A stretch of DNA of 64,000 nucleotides from Dissulfurispira thermophila. GTDB lineage: Bacteria > Nitrospirota > Thermodesulfovibrionia > Thermodesulfovibrionales > Dissulfurispiraceae. The stretch lies in the NCBI RefSeq assembly GCF_014701235.1, contig NZ_AP022873.1:2306876-2370875 (forward strand). The letters are read 5' to 3'. Below the pieces are notes generated by a model, which saw only the letters and a program-made list of their open reading frames with translations, did no database searches and was not told the DNA's origin. Made by a program: the position numbers and the translations under genes. This document shows, piece after piece, positions 15,445 through 24,627 of this stretch; positions within the stretch are counted from its first letter, which is position 1, and each line of letters opens with the position of its first letter.

Positions 15445-18400
15445 ATGTTTGCATCGTATAATCTTTTCTTCATAGTCCTGTGTTATCTCCTGCTTCTCTT
15501 TGCGGTTGCATATTATGCAGAAAAAAAAGAGAAAGCTGGAAAAAGCATTGTCAACAACCCCTATATTTACTCCCTTTCACTTGCGGTCTACTGCACCTCA
15601 TGGACATTCTATGGGAGTGTTGGAAAGGCTGCAACATCAGGACTCTCCTTTTTGACTACATATCTGGGTCCTACACTCATAGCTGCTATATGGCTCGTTG
15701 TGTTAAAAAAAGTTGTAAAGATAGCAAAAACAAACAGGATTACAACCATATCTGACTTCATAGGTTCAAGATACGGCAAGTCTCTCTCCCTCTCAGCTAT
15801 TGTAACAATAGTTGCAGTTGTAGGAATCGCTCCATATCTTGGATTACAAATAAAGGCAATCATAAGCACATTCACAATAATATCAGGTGAGGCAAAAGGT
15901 AGTTCTGCTGCTGGGCTGTTCATTACATTAATACTCGGCATTTTTGCAATCATGTTCGGTGCCAGACGACTCGACTCATCAGAAAGGCACGGAGGTCTTG
16001 TCTTTGCCATTGCATTTGAGTCTATTGTAAAACTAATTGCATTTATCATCGTAGGCATTTTTGTTACTTATGGGTTGTTTAAAGGATTTGGTGACATATT
16101 CGACAAGATCAAGGATTCTGAGTACTCTGTTTTGCTCTTCCTCGGAACAGGAACAGGAACAGATTATTCTGAATGGTTTGCCCTCCTTTTTCTCTCAATG
16201 ATGGCTATCATGTTTCTGCCGAGACAATTCCAGATGGCTGTTGTTGAAAACTATGACGAATCCCACATAACAAAAGCTGCTTGGCTATTTCCACTATATC
16301 TTCTTCTGATGAACATATTTGTATTGCCCATTGCTTTTGGGGGCTTACTCCTTGGAGGTGCAGGGAAAGACGCAGATTATTTTGTCCTTACCCTACCCCT
16401 GAATTACGGAAAACAATATCTTTCTCTCTTGGCTTTTATAGGTGGTTTTTCTGCTGCAACGGGTATGATAATTGTTGAGGCATTAGCATTGAGCACAATG
16501 GTGATGAATAGCATAATCACGCCTGCTCTTCTAAATTTCCATAATGCCCCCAAATTTCCTATTATTATTTTGAATATAAAGAGACTTATAATCCTTGGCA
16601 TTATTTTTCTCGGCTACTTTTTTGCCATATCAATTGGGGAATTTTATAGTCTCGTGGATATGGGTCTCAAGTCCTTTGAGGCTGTAACACTATTTGCACC
16701 TGCTTTTCTTCTTGGACTCTATTGGAAAAAAGGCACAAAGGCAGGTGCAATAACAGGCATTACTGTAGGCTTTGTAGTATGGTTCTACACTCTCATAATA
16801 CCTGCTCTCATTAAGGCAGGAATTATAAAAAATATAGGGCTTATTGGATCCATGATTGATTCTAAAATGCTTAATCCCATAAGTCTCTTTGGAATAAAAG
16901 GGCTTGGAAAGTGGGGAAATTCCTTGTTTTGGAGCATGTTGTTTAATTTGATGTTTTATATCGGCATATCTATCTTCACAAAGCAATCAAAGGATGAGGA
17001 AATACAATCCCTCATATTTGTAGAATCTTATGAGAAAGCAAAAACCCTCGCACATAGTAGCTCATATACTGTCTCTGATATAGAAGATATACTCGCCCAA
17101 TATTTGGGTAAGCATGAAGCAAAGGAAGCAATACGAATCTTTTTGCTGAAAAAGAAAAGAAAACAAGATGAGCTAACATCAAAGGAACTCTTTGAGTTAA
17201 GAAATGAAGCAGAAAAAATACTATCAGGAGCGATTGGCTCATCTATAGCAGCTATCATATTCGAAAACAAACTCGTTCTCACAGAAAAGGAAAGAGGTGA
17301 ACTTTCCCAGTCTATAAAGCACATAACTGAAAATCTAAGGCTCTCCCGCCAGGAACTGGCAGATGCAAACAGGGAACTCTCATATCTAAAAGAGTTTAGC
17401 GAGAATATCATAGAAAGTGCACCCATAGGCATTACCACTGTTGATTCATTGCTAAGGGTTAGATACTGGAACAAAGAAATGGAAATAATTACAGGAATTA
17501 AAAAATCAGATGCATTTAACAACTCCCTAATCCTTCTGCTTCCGTGGATTCCTGGCAATGCCCTTTTAGAAAACGAACCAAAAGAAATTGTATTCCATAC
17601 GCCATCGCATCAGATATTTAAGATAAATATCAGTCCGTTTAAAGATCCATCAGGTTATCTTGCTGGCGGATATATAGTCATTCTTGAAGACATAACAGAA
17701 AAGAAAAAAATGGAGGAACAACTATTTCAGACATCTAAATTAGCCAGCATAGGCAAATTAACGGCTGGTATTTCACATGAGATCGGCAATCCACTTGCAT
17801 CAATATCTTCTCTTGTGCAAGAACTCATGTTGCTAAATTTAGACCATACAGCCACTATTCAGTCTTCAATAACTTTAGGAAAAGAATTTGACAATAGCGA
17901 AATAGACTTCATAAATGAATCTCTAAAGACTATAAATAGCCATATAGAGCGCATTGCAAGAATAGTCCGCAGTCTTGGAGATTTCGCAAGAATATCATCA
18001 ACAGAAAAAACCGCTTCAAATATATCAGAAATATTAGATCGCACAATCAACTTAGTAAAATACGACAAAAGGTTCAAAAATATACACCTCGACATAGAAA
18101 TAGGAGATATCCCAAGATTGATAGTTAATCCTGACCAAATACAACAGGTATTCCTGAACCTGATTCTTAATGCACTTGATGCTATGCCAGAAGGCGGAAG
18201 GTTGTACATCAAAATAAAAAAAGCAGGGAATTTTATAGAGCTTATTTTCCATGACACTGGTGTCGGAATAGACGAATCTGTAATGGATAAGATATTCGAC
18301 CCATTCTTTACCACAAAGCCATTTGGGAAAGGCACGGGATTAGGCTTAAGCATCTGCTATGGTATAATCAGAGAGCACAACGGCACAATTACTGCAAAAA

Positions 18401-18447
18401 GCAAAAAGGGAGAGGGAACAACTTTTGTCATAAAGTTGCCAATATAA
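15445..18447 (+). CDS. Sodium/solute symporter-sensor histidine kinase fusion (CbrA-like)
   Basis: 1,000 residues. The first 520 or so form a 13-helix SSS (solute:sodium symporter) domain. A linker and a PAS domain follow (about 650-750; ESAPIGITTVDSLLRVRYWN), then a histidine kinase core: H-box SHEIGNPLASIS (about residue 775), N-box QVFLNLILNALDAMPEGG, G-boxes DTGVGID and GKGTGLGLSICYG. This architecture is that of CbrA/CrbS-type receptors, which couple substrate transport or sensing to an NtrC-type regulator. Its partner regulator starts 4 bp downstream. The sensed solute is unknown; formate is suggested only by the neighbouring formate dehydrogenase genes. Confidence 0.92.
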   Translation: MFASYNLFFIVLCYLLLLFAVAYYAEKKEKAGKSIVNNPYIYSLSLAVYCTSWTFYGSVGKAATSGLSFLTTYLGPTLIAAIWLVVLKKVVKIAKTNRITTISDFIGSRYGKSLSLSAIVTIVAVVGIAPYLGLQIKAIISTFTIISGEAKGSSAAGLFITLILGIFAIMFGARRLDSSERHGGLVFAIAFESIVKLIAFIIVGIFVTYGLFKGFGDIFDKIKDSEYSVLLFLGTGTGTDYSEWFALLFLSMMAIMFLPRQFQMAVVENYDESHITKAAWLFPLYLLLMNIFVLPIAFGGLLLGGAGKDADYFVLTLPLNYGKQYLSLLAFIGGFSAATGMIIVEALALSTMVMNSIITPALLNFHNAPKFPIIILNIKRLIILGIIFLGYFFAISIGEFYSLVDMGLKSFEAVTLFAPAFLLGLYWKKGTKAGAITGITVGFVVWFYTLIIPALIKAGIIKNIGLIGSMIDSKMLNPISLFGIKGLGKWGNSLFWSMLFNLMFYIGISIFTKQSKDEEIQSLIFVESYEKAKTLAHSSSYTVSDIEDILAQYLGKHEAKEAIRIFLLKKKRKQDELTSKELFELRNEAEKILSGAIGSSIAAIIFENKLVLTEKERGELSQSIKHITENLRLSRQELADANRELSYLKEFSENIIESAPIGITTVDSLLRVRYWNKEMEIITGIKKSDAFNNSLILLLPWIPGNALLENEPKEIVFHTPSHQIFKINISPFKDPSGYLAGGYIVILEDITEKKKMEEQLFQTSKLASIGKLTAGISHEIGNPLASISSLVQELMLLNLDHTATIQSSITLGKEFDNSEIDFINESLKTINSHIERIARIVRSLGDFARISSTEKTASNISEILDRTINLVKYDKRFKNIHLDIEIGDIPRLIVNPDQIQQVFLNLILNALDAMPEGGRLYIKIKKAGNFIELIFHDTGVGIDESVMDKIFDPFFTTKPFGKGTGLGLSICYGIIREHNGTITAKSKKGEGTTFVIKLPI

Positions 18448-18451
18448 TCTA

Positions 18452-19798
18452 ATGGCTGAAAGAATACTAATAGTTGAAGACGAAGAGACCTTATGTGCCT
18501 CTTTAAAGAGGGTATTTCTAAGAGATGGTTATGAAGTTGAAACAGCAGATAATGCAGAGTTAGCATTAGAAATCCTCGATAAAGATATATATGATATAGT
18601 AATCACAGACATCATTCTGCCGGGAATCAATGGCATCGAACTCCTCAAAAGAATAAAAGAAAAATTCCCTGAGCATGTTGTAATAATAATCACAGCCTAT
18701 GCCTCCTTAGAAACTGCTGTTGAAGCCCTCAGAGCAGGTGCTTACGATTATGTGGTAAAACCAATCATACATGAAGAGATAAAACAGATTGTAAAAAATG
18801 CACTTAGGCAAAAGTCTCTTCATGTAGAAAACATCTTGCTAAAGAAACAAATAAAAAGACATTATGACTTCAGTAAAATAATAGGTGAAAGCAATATAAT
18901 GCAGCAAATAATCAATGAGGTTAAAAAAATTTCAGATGCGAGAAGCAATGTGCTTTTACTTGGAGAGACAGGCACAGGAAAAGAACTCATTGCAAGGGCA
19001 ATACACTTTAACAGCAATAGGGCAGATAAACCCTTTCTCCCAATAAATTGTAGTGCCATTCCTGAAAATCTTCTTGAATCAGAGCTCTTTGGTCATGTAA
19101 AGGGTGCCTTTACAGGTGCGATAACATCTAAAAAAGGGCTTTTCGAGGAGGCAAATGGAGGCACTATATTTCTTGACGAGATAGGAGATCTAAGCCCAAG
19201 TCTTCAATCAAAACTCCTAAGAGCGATTGAGGACCACGAGATAAGGCCAGTAGGCGGAACACAGGGTATTAAGGTCAATATAAGATTTATATCTGCTACA
19301 AATAAAAATATAGAAGATGCTGTGAAATACGGTAGTTTCAGAGAAGACCTCTTTTATCGGATAAATGTAATTACGATAAAACTTCCTCCTTTGAGAGAAA
19401 GGAGGGAAGACATAGATCTACTGGCAAAATATTTTTTGCAGAAATATTCCAGTGAACTCGGCAAGCCCATTAATAGTATAGATAAAGAAGCACTGGAAAT
19501 GCTCAAGACATATCACTGGCCCGGCAATATCAGAGAACTGCAAAACATAATAGAAAGGGCTATTCTTATAGCAGAAAATGGAATTATAAAGGCAGAGCAT
19601 TTACCCGATGGCATAAAAGCAAAGGACCCATTCACACTTTCAGCTATTAATGATAAACTCTCTATAGAAGACTACACAAAGAAATTTATACAGAGATACC
19701 AAAATGAATTTAATGAGCAGCAACTTGCAGATATGCTCGGGATCACGAGAAAGTCACTCTGGGAAAAGAGGAAGAAATGGGGAATAACGAGGGAATAA
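18452..19798 (+). CDS. NtrC-family sigma54-dependent response regulator
   Basis: 448 residues in three domains. The receiver (1-120) has the phosphoacceptor Asp53 in ITDIILPG. The AAA+ domain (about 140-370) has Walker A GETGTGKE and the sigma54-contacting loop GAFTGA. A C-terminal Fis-type helix-turn-helix (EQQLADMLGITRKSLWEKR) follows. It lies 4 bp after the symporter-kinase and overlaps the formate dehydrogenase gene by 22 bp, so the three are almost certainly one transcript. It should activate sigma54 promoters; I found no clear -24/-12 element in the window. Confidence 0.94.
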   Translation: MAERILIVEDEETLCASLKRVFLRDGYEVETADNAELALEILDKDIYDIVITDIILPGINGIELLKRIKEKFPEHVVIIITAYASLETAVEALRAGAYDYVVKPIIHEEIKQIVKNALRQKSLHVENILLKKQIKRHYDFSKIIGESNIMQQIINEVKKISDARSNVLLLGETGTGKELIARAIHFNSNRADKPFLPINCSAIPENLLESELFGHVKGAFTGAITSKKGLFEEANGGTIFLDEIGDLSPSLQSKLLRAIEDHEIRPVGGTQGIKVNIRFISATNKNIEDAVKYGSFREDLFYRINVITIKLPPLRERREDIDLLAKYFLQKYSSELGKPINSIDKEALEMLKTYHWPGNIRELQNIIERAILIAENGIIKAEHLPDGIKAKDPFTLSAINDKLSIEDYTKKFIQRYQNEFNEQQLADMLGITRKSLWEKRKKWGITRE

Positions 19799-21885
19799 GA
19801 AAAATCCTCACTGTCTGCCCATATTGTGGGTGCGGATGTGGTCTCTACCTCCATGTAGAAAATGGAAAGATTACAGGTGTATCTCCCAGCAGATCCCATC
19901 CTGTAAACAAGGGAAGCCTGTGCGTAAAAGGCTGGAATGCCTATGAGTTCATTGCGCACCCTGACAGACTGAAATATCCGATGATAAAGCAGAATGGAGC
20001 ATTTAAAAGGGCATCATGGGATGATACCCTCAATTTTGTAGCAACGCGCCTTGATGAAATAAAAAAGAAATATGGCCCTGACTCCATAGGCATCCTCAGT
20101 TCAGCAAAATGCACAAATGAAGAAAACTATCTTATGATGAAATTTGCAAGGGCAGTTATAGGAACAAACAACATAGACCACTGTGCAAGACTATGTCATT
20201 CATCAACAGTAGGAGGGCTTGCAGCAGCATTTGGTTCAGGAGCAATGACAAACTCTATAGACGAGATCTCTCATGCAAAAGTACTATTTGTAATAGGTTC
20301 CAATACAACAGAACAGCATCCAATGATAGCAATGCACATGCTCGAAGCTGTTGATAGAGGTGCAACATTAATAGTGGCAGACCCAAGAAGGACAAAAATT
20401 GCAGAATTTGCCCATATACATCTCAGGCAGAAGAGCGGCACAGATGTTGCCCTTCTTATGGGAATAATGAATGTTATAGTAAACGAAGGGCTTGTGGACA
20501 TAGATTTTGTGAGAAGAAGAACAGAAAACTTTGATGCATTTGAAAATGTCCTGAGACGATATCCGCCTTCTGTTGTTGAAGGCATCACAGGTGTCAGGGA
20601 ATACGATATAAGGAGAGTTGCAAGAATATATGCTATGGAAAAACGTTCCATGCTCTTTTATGCAATGGGCATCACACAGCATATAACAGGCACTGATAAT
20701 GTAAGGGCATGTGCCAACCTCGTAATGCTCACGGGACACATAGGATTACCAATGTCAGGCCTCAATCCTTTGAGAGGGCAGAACAATGTTCAGGGTGCAT
20801 GCGACATGGGTGCGCTGCCAAATGTTTATTCAGGCTACCAGACAGTAACGGACCCAAGGGTAAGAAAAAAGTTCCAAATGGCATGGAAACGAAAACTTCC
20901 TCAAAACCCGGGTCTCACATTGATGGAAATGATGGAAAAGGCATATGTCGGCAGCCTAAAGGCAATGTACATAATGGGAGAAAATCCTCTAATCTCAGAC
21001 CCAGACCTTAACCTTTTAAGGAAGGCTCTGGAAAGGCTCGATTTTCTGGTGGTTCAGGATATATTCCCAAATGAGACATCAGAGCATGCAGATGCAATAC
21101 TGCCTGCATCATCTTATGCTGAAAAGGATGGGACATTTACAAATACAGAAAGAAGGGTTCAACTCATCAGAAAGGCCATAGAACCAATAGGGGAATCAAA
21201 GCCAGACTGGGAGATTATCTGCGAACTCTCAAACAAGATGGGATATAAGATGAATTATAGGGGAACTTATGAAATAATGGAAGAAATAGCCCTGCTGACA
21301 CCTTCTTATGGCGGCATACTGCATCACAGGCTATCTGACGGATTTGGTTTGCAATGGCCATGCAATGACATAAAGCATACAGGGACGCAATACCTACACA
21401 GAAAAAAGTTTGCAAGGGGTCTCGGCACATTTATTACAGTGGACTTCATGCCTCCTGATGAGCCTCCAGACAGTGAATACCCATTCCTGCTTACAACAGG
21501 TAGAATCTATTTTCGTTATCACACAGCAACAATGTGCAAAAGAACTGCTGTGCTCGAGAGAGAAGAACCTGAATCCTTTATAGAGATAAATCCTGATGAT
21601 GCTGAAAGATTGGGTATAAGGAATAGATCTATGGTCAAGGTGAGTTCAAGAAGAGGCGAAATTGAGATCAAGGCATGTGTTACCAATAAAACACCAGAAG
21701 GCATTGTCTTTATACCATTCCATTTCAGAGAATCTGCCGCGAATATCCTCACCAATCCAGCAACAGACCCTTCTGCAAAGATACCTGAATATAAGGTGTG
21801 TGCTGTGAAAGTAGAACCCCTTCACAGACCACAAAAAATAAGGAGGATTCCATCTGTAGATCTTGAGGCATTGAGGATTACATGA
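19777..21885 (+). CDS. fdhA: Formate dehydrogenase catalytic subunit (molybdopterin, Cys type)
   Basis: 702 residues of the molybdopterin oxidoreductase superfamily. The N-terminal [4Fe-4S] site is VCPYCGCGCGLYL with a later CVKGW. The metal ligand is Cys140 in ARLCHSSTVGG, so this is a cysteine and not a selenocysteine enzyme. Motifs such as GQNNVQGACDMGALPN and the C-terminal MopB domain (LLTTGRIYFRYHT) are typical of FdhA/FdhF. It oxidises formate to CO2 and passes electrons to the next two subunits. The start lies within the regulator gene (22-bp overlap), and the stop overlaps the next ATG by 4 bp. Confidence 0.9.
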   Translation: MGNNEGIRKILTVCPYCGCGCGLYLHVENGKITGVSPSRSHPVNKGSLCVKGWNAYEFIAHPDRLKYPMIKQNGAFKRASWDDTLNFVATRLDEIKKKYGPDSIGILSSAKCTNEENYLMMKFARAVIGTNNIDHCARLCHSSTVGGLAAAFGSGAMTNSIDEISHAKVLFVIGSNTTEQHPMIAMHMLEAVDRGATLIVADPRRTKIAEFAHIHLRQKSGTDVALLMGIMNVIVNEGLVDIDFVRRRTENFDAFENVLRRYPPSVVEGITGVREYDIRRVARIYAMEKRSMLFYAMGITQHITGTDNVRACANLVMLTGHIGLPMSGLNPLRGQNNVQGACDMGALPNVYSGYQTVTDPRVRKKFQMAWKRKLPQNPGLTLMEMMEKAYVGSLKAMYIMGENPLISDPDLNLLRKALERLDFLVVQDIFPNETSEHADAILPASSYAEKDGTFTNTERRVQLIRKAIEPIGESKPDWEIICELSNKMGYKMNYRGTYEIMEEIALLTPSYGGILHHRLSDGFGLQWPCNDIKHTGTQYLHRKKFARGLGTFITVDFMPPDEPPDSEYPFLLTTGRIYFRYHTATMCKRTAVLEREEPESFIEINPDDAERLGIRNRSMVKVSSRRGEIEIKACVTNKTPEGIVFIPFHFRESAANILTNPATDPSAKIPEYKVCAVKVEPLHRPQKIRRIPSVDLEALRIT

Positions 21886-22937
21886 AAGAAGAATTCATAC
21901 TCAATAAAAATCATCTCTCATATTGGTTGAGACAAATCAGAAAAAATAGAGAACTTATCGGCCCTATGATAAATGGCGGTAATGATATAGTCTTTAAGAG
22001 CGTGGAAAAAATACACGAGATTGCACTTAACTGCACTGCATCTCTGCCATCTCCAAAAGAATTCCTCTTTCCACAATATGAACCAATGCTCAAAATGCAT
22101 CACCCATCAAGTATTAATCGTCAAGAAATAATAGACCTCTCAGACAAAACTAAAAGGGTCATATTCGGCGTGAGGTCATGCGACATCTCTGCACTCGCAT
22201 TATTAGATAAATTCTATCTTGAAGGCTATAAAGACCCTTACTATTCAGAGAGAAGAAAAAACACCATTTTCATATCAATTGTGTGCAATAATCCTGACCC
22301 TACATGTTTCTGCATAGGATTAAAAACAGGGCCTTATTTAGAAAATGGTTTTGACATACAGATCACAGACTTGGGCGATAGATACTTTTTACAGGCAGAC
22401 TCACAAGAAGGCAAAAAAGCAGTAAGGTCAATGTCATTTCTTTTTAGCAGACCTAAAAAAGCAGATTACGAAGATCAGTATGAGGTATTTCTCAGTTCAA
22501 AGGCAAGATTTCATAAAAGAATAAATTTAGAGGGTATAAGGCAGATAATTCTTTCAGGAAAAATAAGAGATGATTTCTGGCAGCATGTCTCGGAAAGGTG
22601 TTTTGAATGTGGGGGCTGTGTATATGAATGCCCTCTTTGCACATGCTTTACTGTAATAGATAGGCAATACAGCGGCAGCACTGAAAGAATAAGGCTGTGG
22701 GATACATGCATGTTCAAAGGGTTTACACGAATGACAGGAGGAGTACTGCCCAACGAAAAAATGGTCAAAAGGACAAAGAGGTGGTATTACCATAAATTGA
22801 TTTATTATCCAGAAACATTGGGCAGTTTTGGATGTGTTGGGTGTGGAAGATGCACTATAACATGCCCTGGAAAAATTGATATGGCATCCACTGCAGCAAA
22901 ATTAAAAAGTCTTGCCATAATAGATGGGGAGTTATAA
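21882..22937 (+). CDS. Iron-sulfur electron-transfer subunit (HydB/AsrA-like) of the formate dehydrogenase
   Basis: 351 residues of the family that contains sulfhydrogenase beta subunits (HydB/ShyB) and anaerobic sulfite reductase subunit A. An N-terminal region has FGVRSCDISALALLDK. C-terminal paired [4Fe-4S] sites read CFECGGCVYECPLC (about 240) and CVGCGRCTITCPG (about 325). It links a catalytic subunit to the flavin/NAD(P) subunit encoded next. ATG overlaps the fdhA stop, and its own stop overlaps the next start (TAATG). In this setting it makes an NAD(P)-coupled formate dehydrogenase likely, not a hydrogenase, since no NiFe subunit is nearby. Confidence 0.85.
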   Translation: MKEEFILNKNHLSYWLRQIRKNRELIGPMINGGNDIVFKSVEKIHEIALNCTASLPSPKEFLFPQYEPMLKMHHPSSINRQEIIDLSDKTKRVIFGVRSCDISALALLDKFYLEGYKDPYYSERRKNTIFISIVCNNPDPTCFCIGLKTGPYLENGFDIQITDLGDRYFLQADSQEGKKAVRSMSFLFSRPKKADYEDQYEVFLSSKARFHKRINLEGIRQIILSGKIRDDFWQHVSERCFECGGCVYECPLCTCFTVIDRQYSGSTERIRLWDTCMFKGFTRMTGGVLPNEKMVKRTKRWYYHKLIYYPETLGSFGCVGCGRCTITCPGKIDMASTAAKLKSLAIIDGEL

Positions 22938-23776
22938 TGAAAAATCATATAACAAACAGAAAGGCAAACAGCAATATATACCTTCCCCTGAACGGAAAAA
23001 TTGAGGAAATTAAAGAACTTACCAATGATGTAAGACTATTAAAAATAAGAACAGAATCAGCAATTGATTATAAACCAGGGCAGTTTTTTATGATCTCTGT
23101 CTGGGGTGCTGGTGAGGTTCCAATATCAGCAACATCACTATACAAAGGAAATACAACAATAGAATTATGCATCAGAAAGACAGGTATTGTAACCACTGCA
23201 ATACATTCTTTAGAAGTAGGCCAATCAATCGGCATAAGAGGACCTTTTGGAAATGGTTTTCCATTAGATATACCAAGAGGTAAAGATGTTATCATAGTTG
23301 CAGGTGGAATAGGAATAGCTCCACTAAGACCCATTATAAAATACCTAATAAACAATAAATACGAGTTAGGTCGAGTAACACTACTTTACGGTTCAAGAAC
23401 TCCTGATGAGATTATATTCAAGGATGAGACAGAACAATGGAAAGAAAGCGGAATATCAGTAATCTTAACAGTAGATAAAGGAAACGATAGCTACAGCGGG
23501 AATGTGGGATTTGTAACAAATCTCTGGCATACGGTACGCGCAGATTTTAAAAATGCAATTGCTTATATATGCGGTCCAGAAGTTATGATCAAAGCTGCCA
23601 TGAGGGACCTTTTCTTTTTCGGCATGTCAGATGAGAAAATAATCACAACATTAGAAGCACACATGAAATGTGGGGTTGGTAAATGTGGTCATTGCTATAC
23701 AGGTCCAAAATACATATGCACAGATGGTCCTGTTTTTTCTTACAAGCAGATCAAAGAACAATCCATTCTAATGTAA
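22937..23776 (+). CDS. FAD/NAD(P)-binding subunit (HydG/AsrB-like) of the formate dehydrogenase
   Basis: 279 residues of the ferredoxin-NADP reductase superfamily, closest in type to sulfhydrogenase gamma (HydG) and AsrB. It has an FAD-binding barrel (residues about 10-105, with YKPGQFFMISV), a nucleotide domain with VAGGIGIAPLRP, YGSRTPDE and CGPEVM, and a C-terminal 2Fe-2S site MKCGVGKCGHCYTG...C. It should exchange electrons between NAD(P) and the iron-sulfur subunit. Last gene of the operon; no terminator is obvious immediately after it. Confidence 0.87.
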   Translation: MKNHITNRKANSNIYLPLNGKIEEIKELTNDVRLLKIRTESAIDYKPGQFFMISVWGAGEVPISATSLYKGNTTIELCIRKTGIVTTAIHSLEVGQSIGIRGPFGNGFPLDIPRGKDVIIVAGGIGIAPLRPIIKYLINNKYELGRVTLLYGSRTPDEIIFKDETEQWKESGISVILTVDKGNDSYSGNVGFVTNLWHTVRADFKNAIAYICGPEVMIKAAMRDLFFFGMSDEKIITTLEAHMKCGVGKCGHCYTGPKYICTDGPVFSYKQIKEQSILM

Positions 23777-23820
23777 GCATTGCATGTATAGCCTGCACTA
23801 ATCATCTTGAAATGCATATA

Positions 23821-23922
23821 TTATTCCAGTTCTATAAACCCAAAAAATGCAGTTGAATTAGGTATACCTGTAAAACCAAGCCAGTCAAGGCATTTTGGAT
23901 TTGTGCTATATTTACCTTGCAT
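23821..23922 (-). CDS. Candidate 33-residue small protein
   Basis: A short frame starting MQGKYSTNPKCLDWLGFTG and ending FGFIELE, preceded at good spacing by AAAGGAGGACAAAAGT. The ribosome site is among the strongest in the window. The peptide is amphipathic, with a tryptophan and many phenylalanine/glycine residues. I do not recognise it. It is convergent with the formate dehydrogenase operon. It might instead be the surviving 5' end of a lost gene. Confidence 0.4.
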   Translation of the reverse strand: MQGKYSTNPKCLDWLGFTGIPNSTAFFGFIELE

Positions 23923-24030
23923 ACTTTTGTCCTCCTTTCGTTTGGTCTCAATTGCTTTGTAATCAGTTGATTCTACTACAAAAGGAGAACATATTTAGTT
24001 GCTAAATTTATTTTGGGACACATCTGTCCA

Positions 24031-24094
24031 AAATAAGAGATGCTTCACTTCGAGATTCTTCAGTCGCTTCGCTCCTTCAGAATGACAGATAGTG
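24031..24094. repeat. 64-nt dispersed repeat, copy 1
   Basis: Identical to 41759-41822 except for one base. It contains GATGCTTCACTTCGAGATTC and CTTCAGAATGACAGATAGTG. Downstream (to about 24215) is a diverged inverted counterpart (TCATTCTGATCGTAGCGAAAAATCT-like, in two pieces), so the left copy belongs to a larger hairpin-forming unit. It is non-coding. Confidence 0.85.
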
Positions 24095-24288
24095 TGTTTG
24101 TCATTCCTTCGTTTCACTCAGGATGGCGTCTGAGCCCTTCGCTTTTTATCATTCTGATCGTAGCGAAAAATCTCGTAGTTCCGCTCAGGGCAGGCTCCGC
24201 GAAGTAATCTAATAAGATTGCCACGCACTTATTACTTCTATCGGCAATTTTAGGTGATATATGGCTTATAGTCCATCACTTTATTTTA

Positions 24289-24297
24289 TGTTATAAT
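24289..24297 (+). promoter_or_regulatory. Extended -10 promoter candidate
   Basis: TGTTATAAT, a perfect TATAAT with an upstream TG at the right distance; no good -35. A start near 24304 would place the minisatellite at the very 5' end of the transcript of the small ORF and perhaps of the dehydrogenase gene. Confidence 0.4.
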
Positions 24298-24307
24298 GAC
24301 ATCAAAT

Positions 24308-24429
24308 AGAAGATGGAAAATGGAAGATGGAAGATGGGAAATAGAAGATGGAAAATGGAAGATGGAAGATGGGAAATGGAAGATGGGAAATGGAAAATGG
24401 AAAATGGAAGATGGAAGATGGGAAATGGA
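24308..24429 (+). repeat. Minisatellite of 7-bp ATGGAAG/ATGGGAA/ATGGAAA words
   Basis: About 120 bp of head-to-tail heptamers with a second-order period of 14-21 bp. It is the same word family as at 15152-15219. With a 7-bp unit, three units make 21 bp, so the array can be read open as a 7-residue protein repeat (MENGRWK, MGNGRWE). No spacer/repeat structure of CRISPR type is present. Confidence 0.9.
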
Positions 24430-24518
24430 GTTTTAGCTTAAGGCCTTTTACTTTTGCCATGACCTTTGCTGCAGTATCTATAATAGGACTTCTTGGAAAG
24501 ATATTCAGGCTTTTTTAA
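24348..24518 (+). CDS. Small ORF: minisatellite-encoded N-terminus plus one membrane helix
   Basis: A 56-codon frame. Its first 26 or so residues are translated minisatellite (repeated M-E-N-G-K-W-K), and its end is SFSLRPFTFAMTFAAVSIIG followed by LLGKIFRLF, a single hydrophobic helix with basic flanks. Alternative in-frame ATGs lie at 24369, 24390 and 24411. The arrangement parallels the small membrane protein at 15215. It may be a real membrane micropeptide, but chance coding is possible. Confidence 0.35.
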   Translation: MENGRWKMGNGRWEMENGKWKMEDGKWSFSLRPFTFAMTFAAVSIIGLLGKIFRLF

Positions 24519-24559
24519 TTTGATTTAAAGATACAAAAGTATAGTGAACGAAATAAAAT

Positions 24560-24627
24560 GTCATTACGAATGAAGCAAAATAATCTCATACCTTGAGATT
24601 GCTTCAGGCTATTGCCATCGCAATGAC
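24560..24627. repeat. 68-bp inverted-repeat element
   Basis: Ends GTCATTACGA (24560-24569) and TCGCAATGAC (24618-24627) are near-perfect inverted repeats. An inner pair, AATCTCA/TGAGATT, gives a long imperfect hairpin. It ends 17 bp before the 2-hydroxyacid dehydrogenase start, so it would form the mRNA leader. It resembles short MITE/REP-type elements. Confidence 0.7.

Noticed and set aside
19777-21885. Selenocysteine formate dehydrogenase
   Set aside because: The active-site position is encoded by TGT (Cys140) and there is no in-frame TGA.
24308-24429. CRISPR array
   Set aside because: The 7-bp words are contiguous without unique spacers and no cas genes are nearby.
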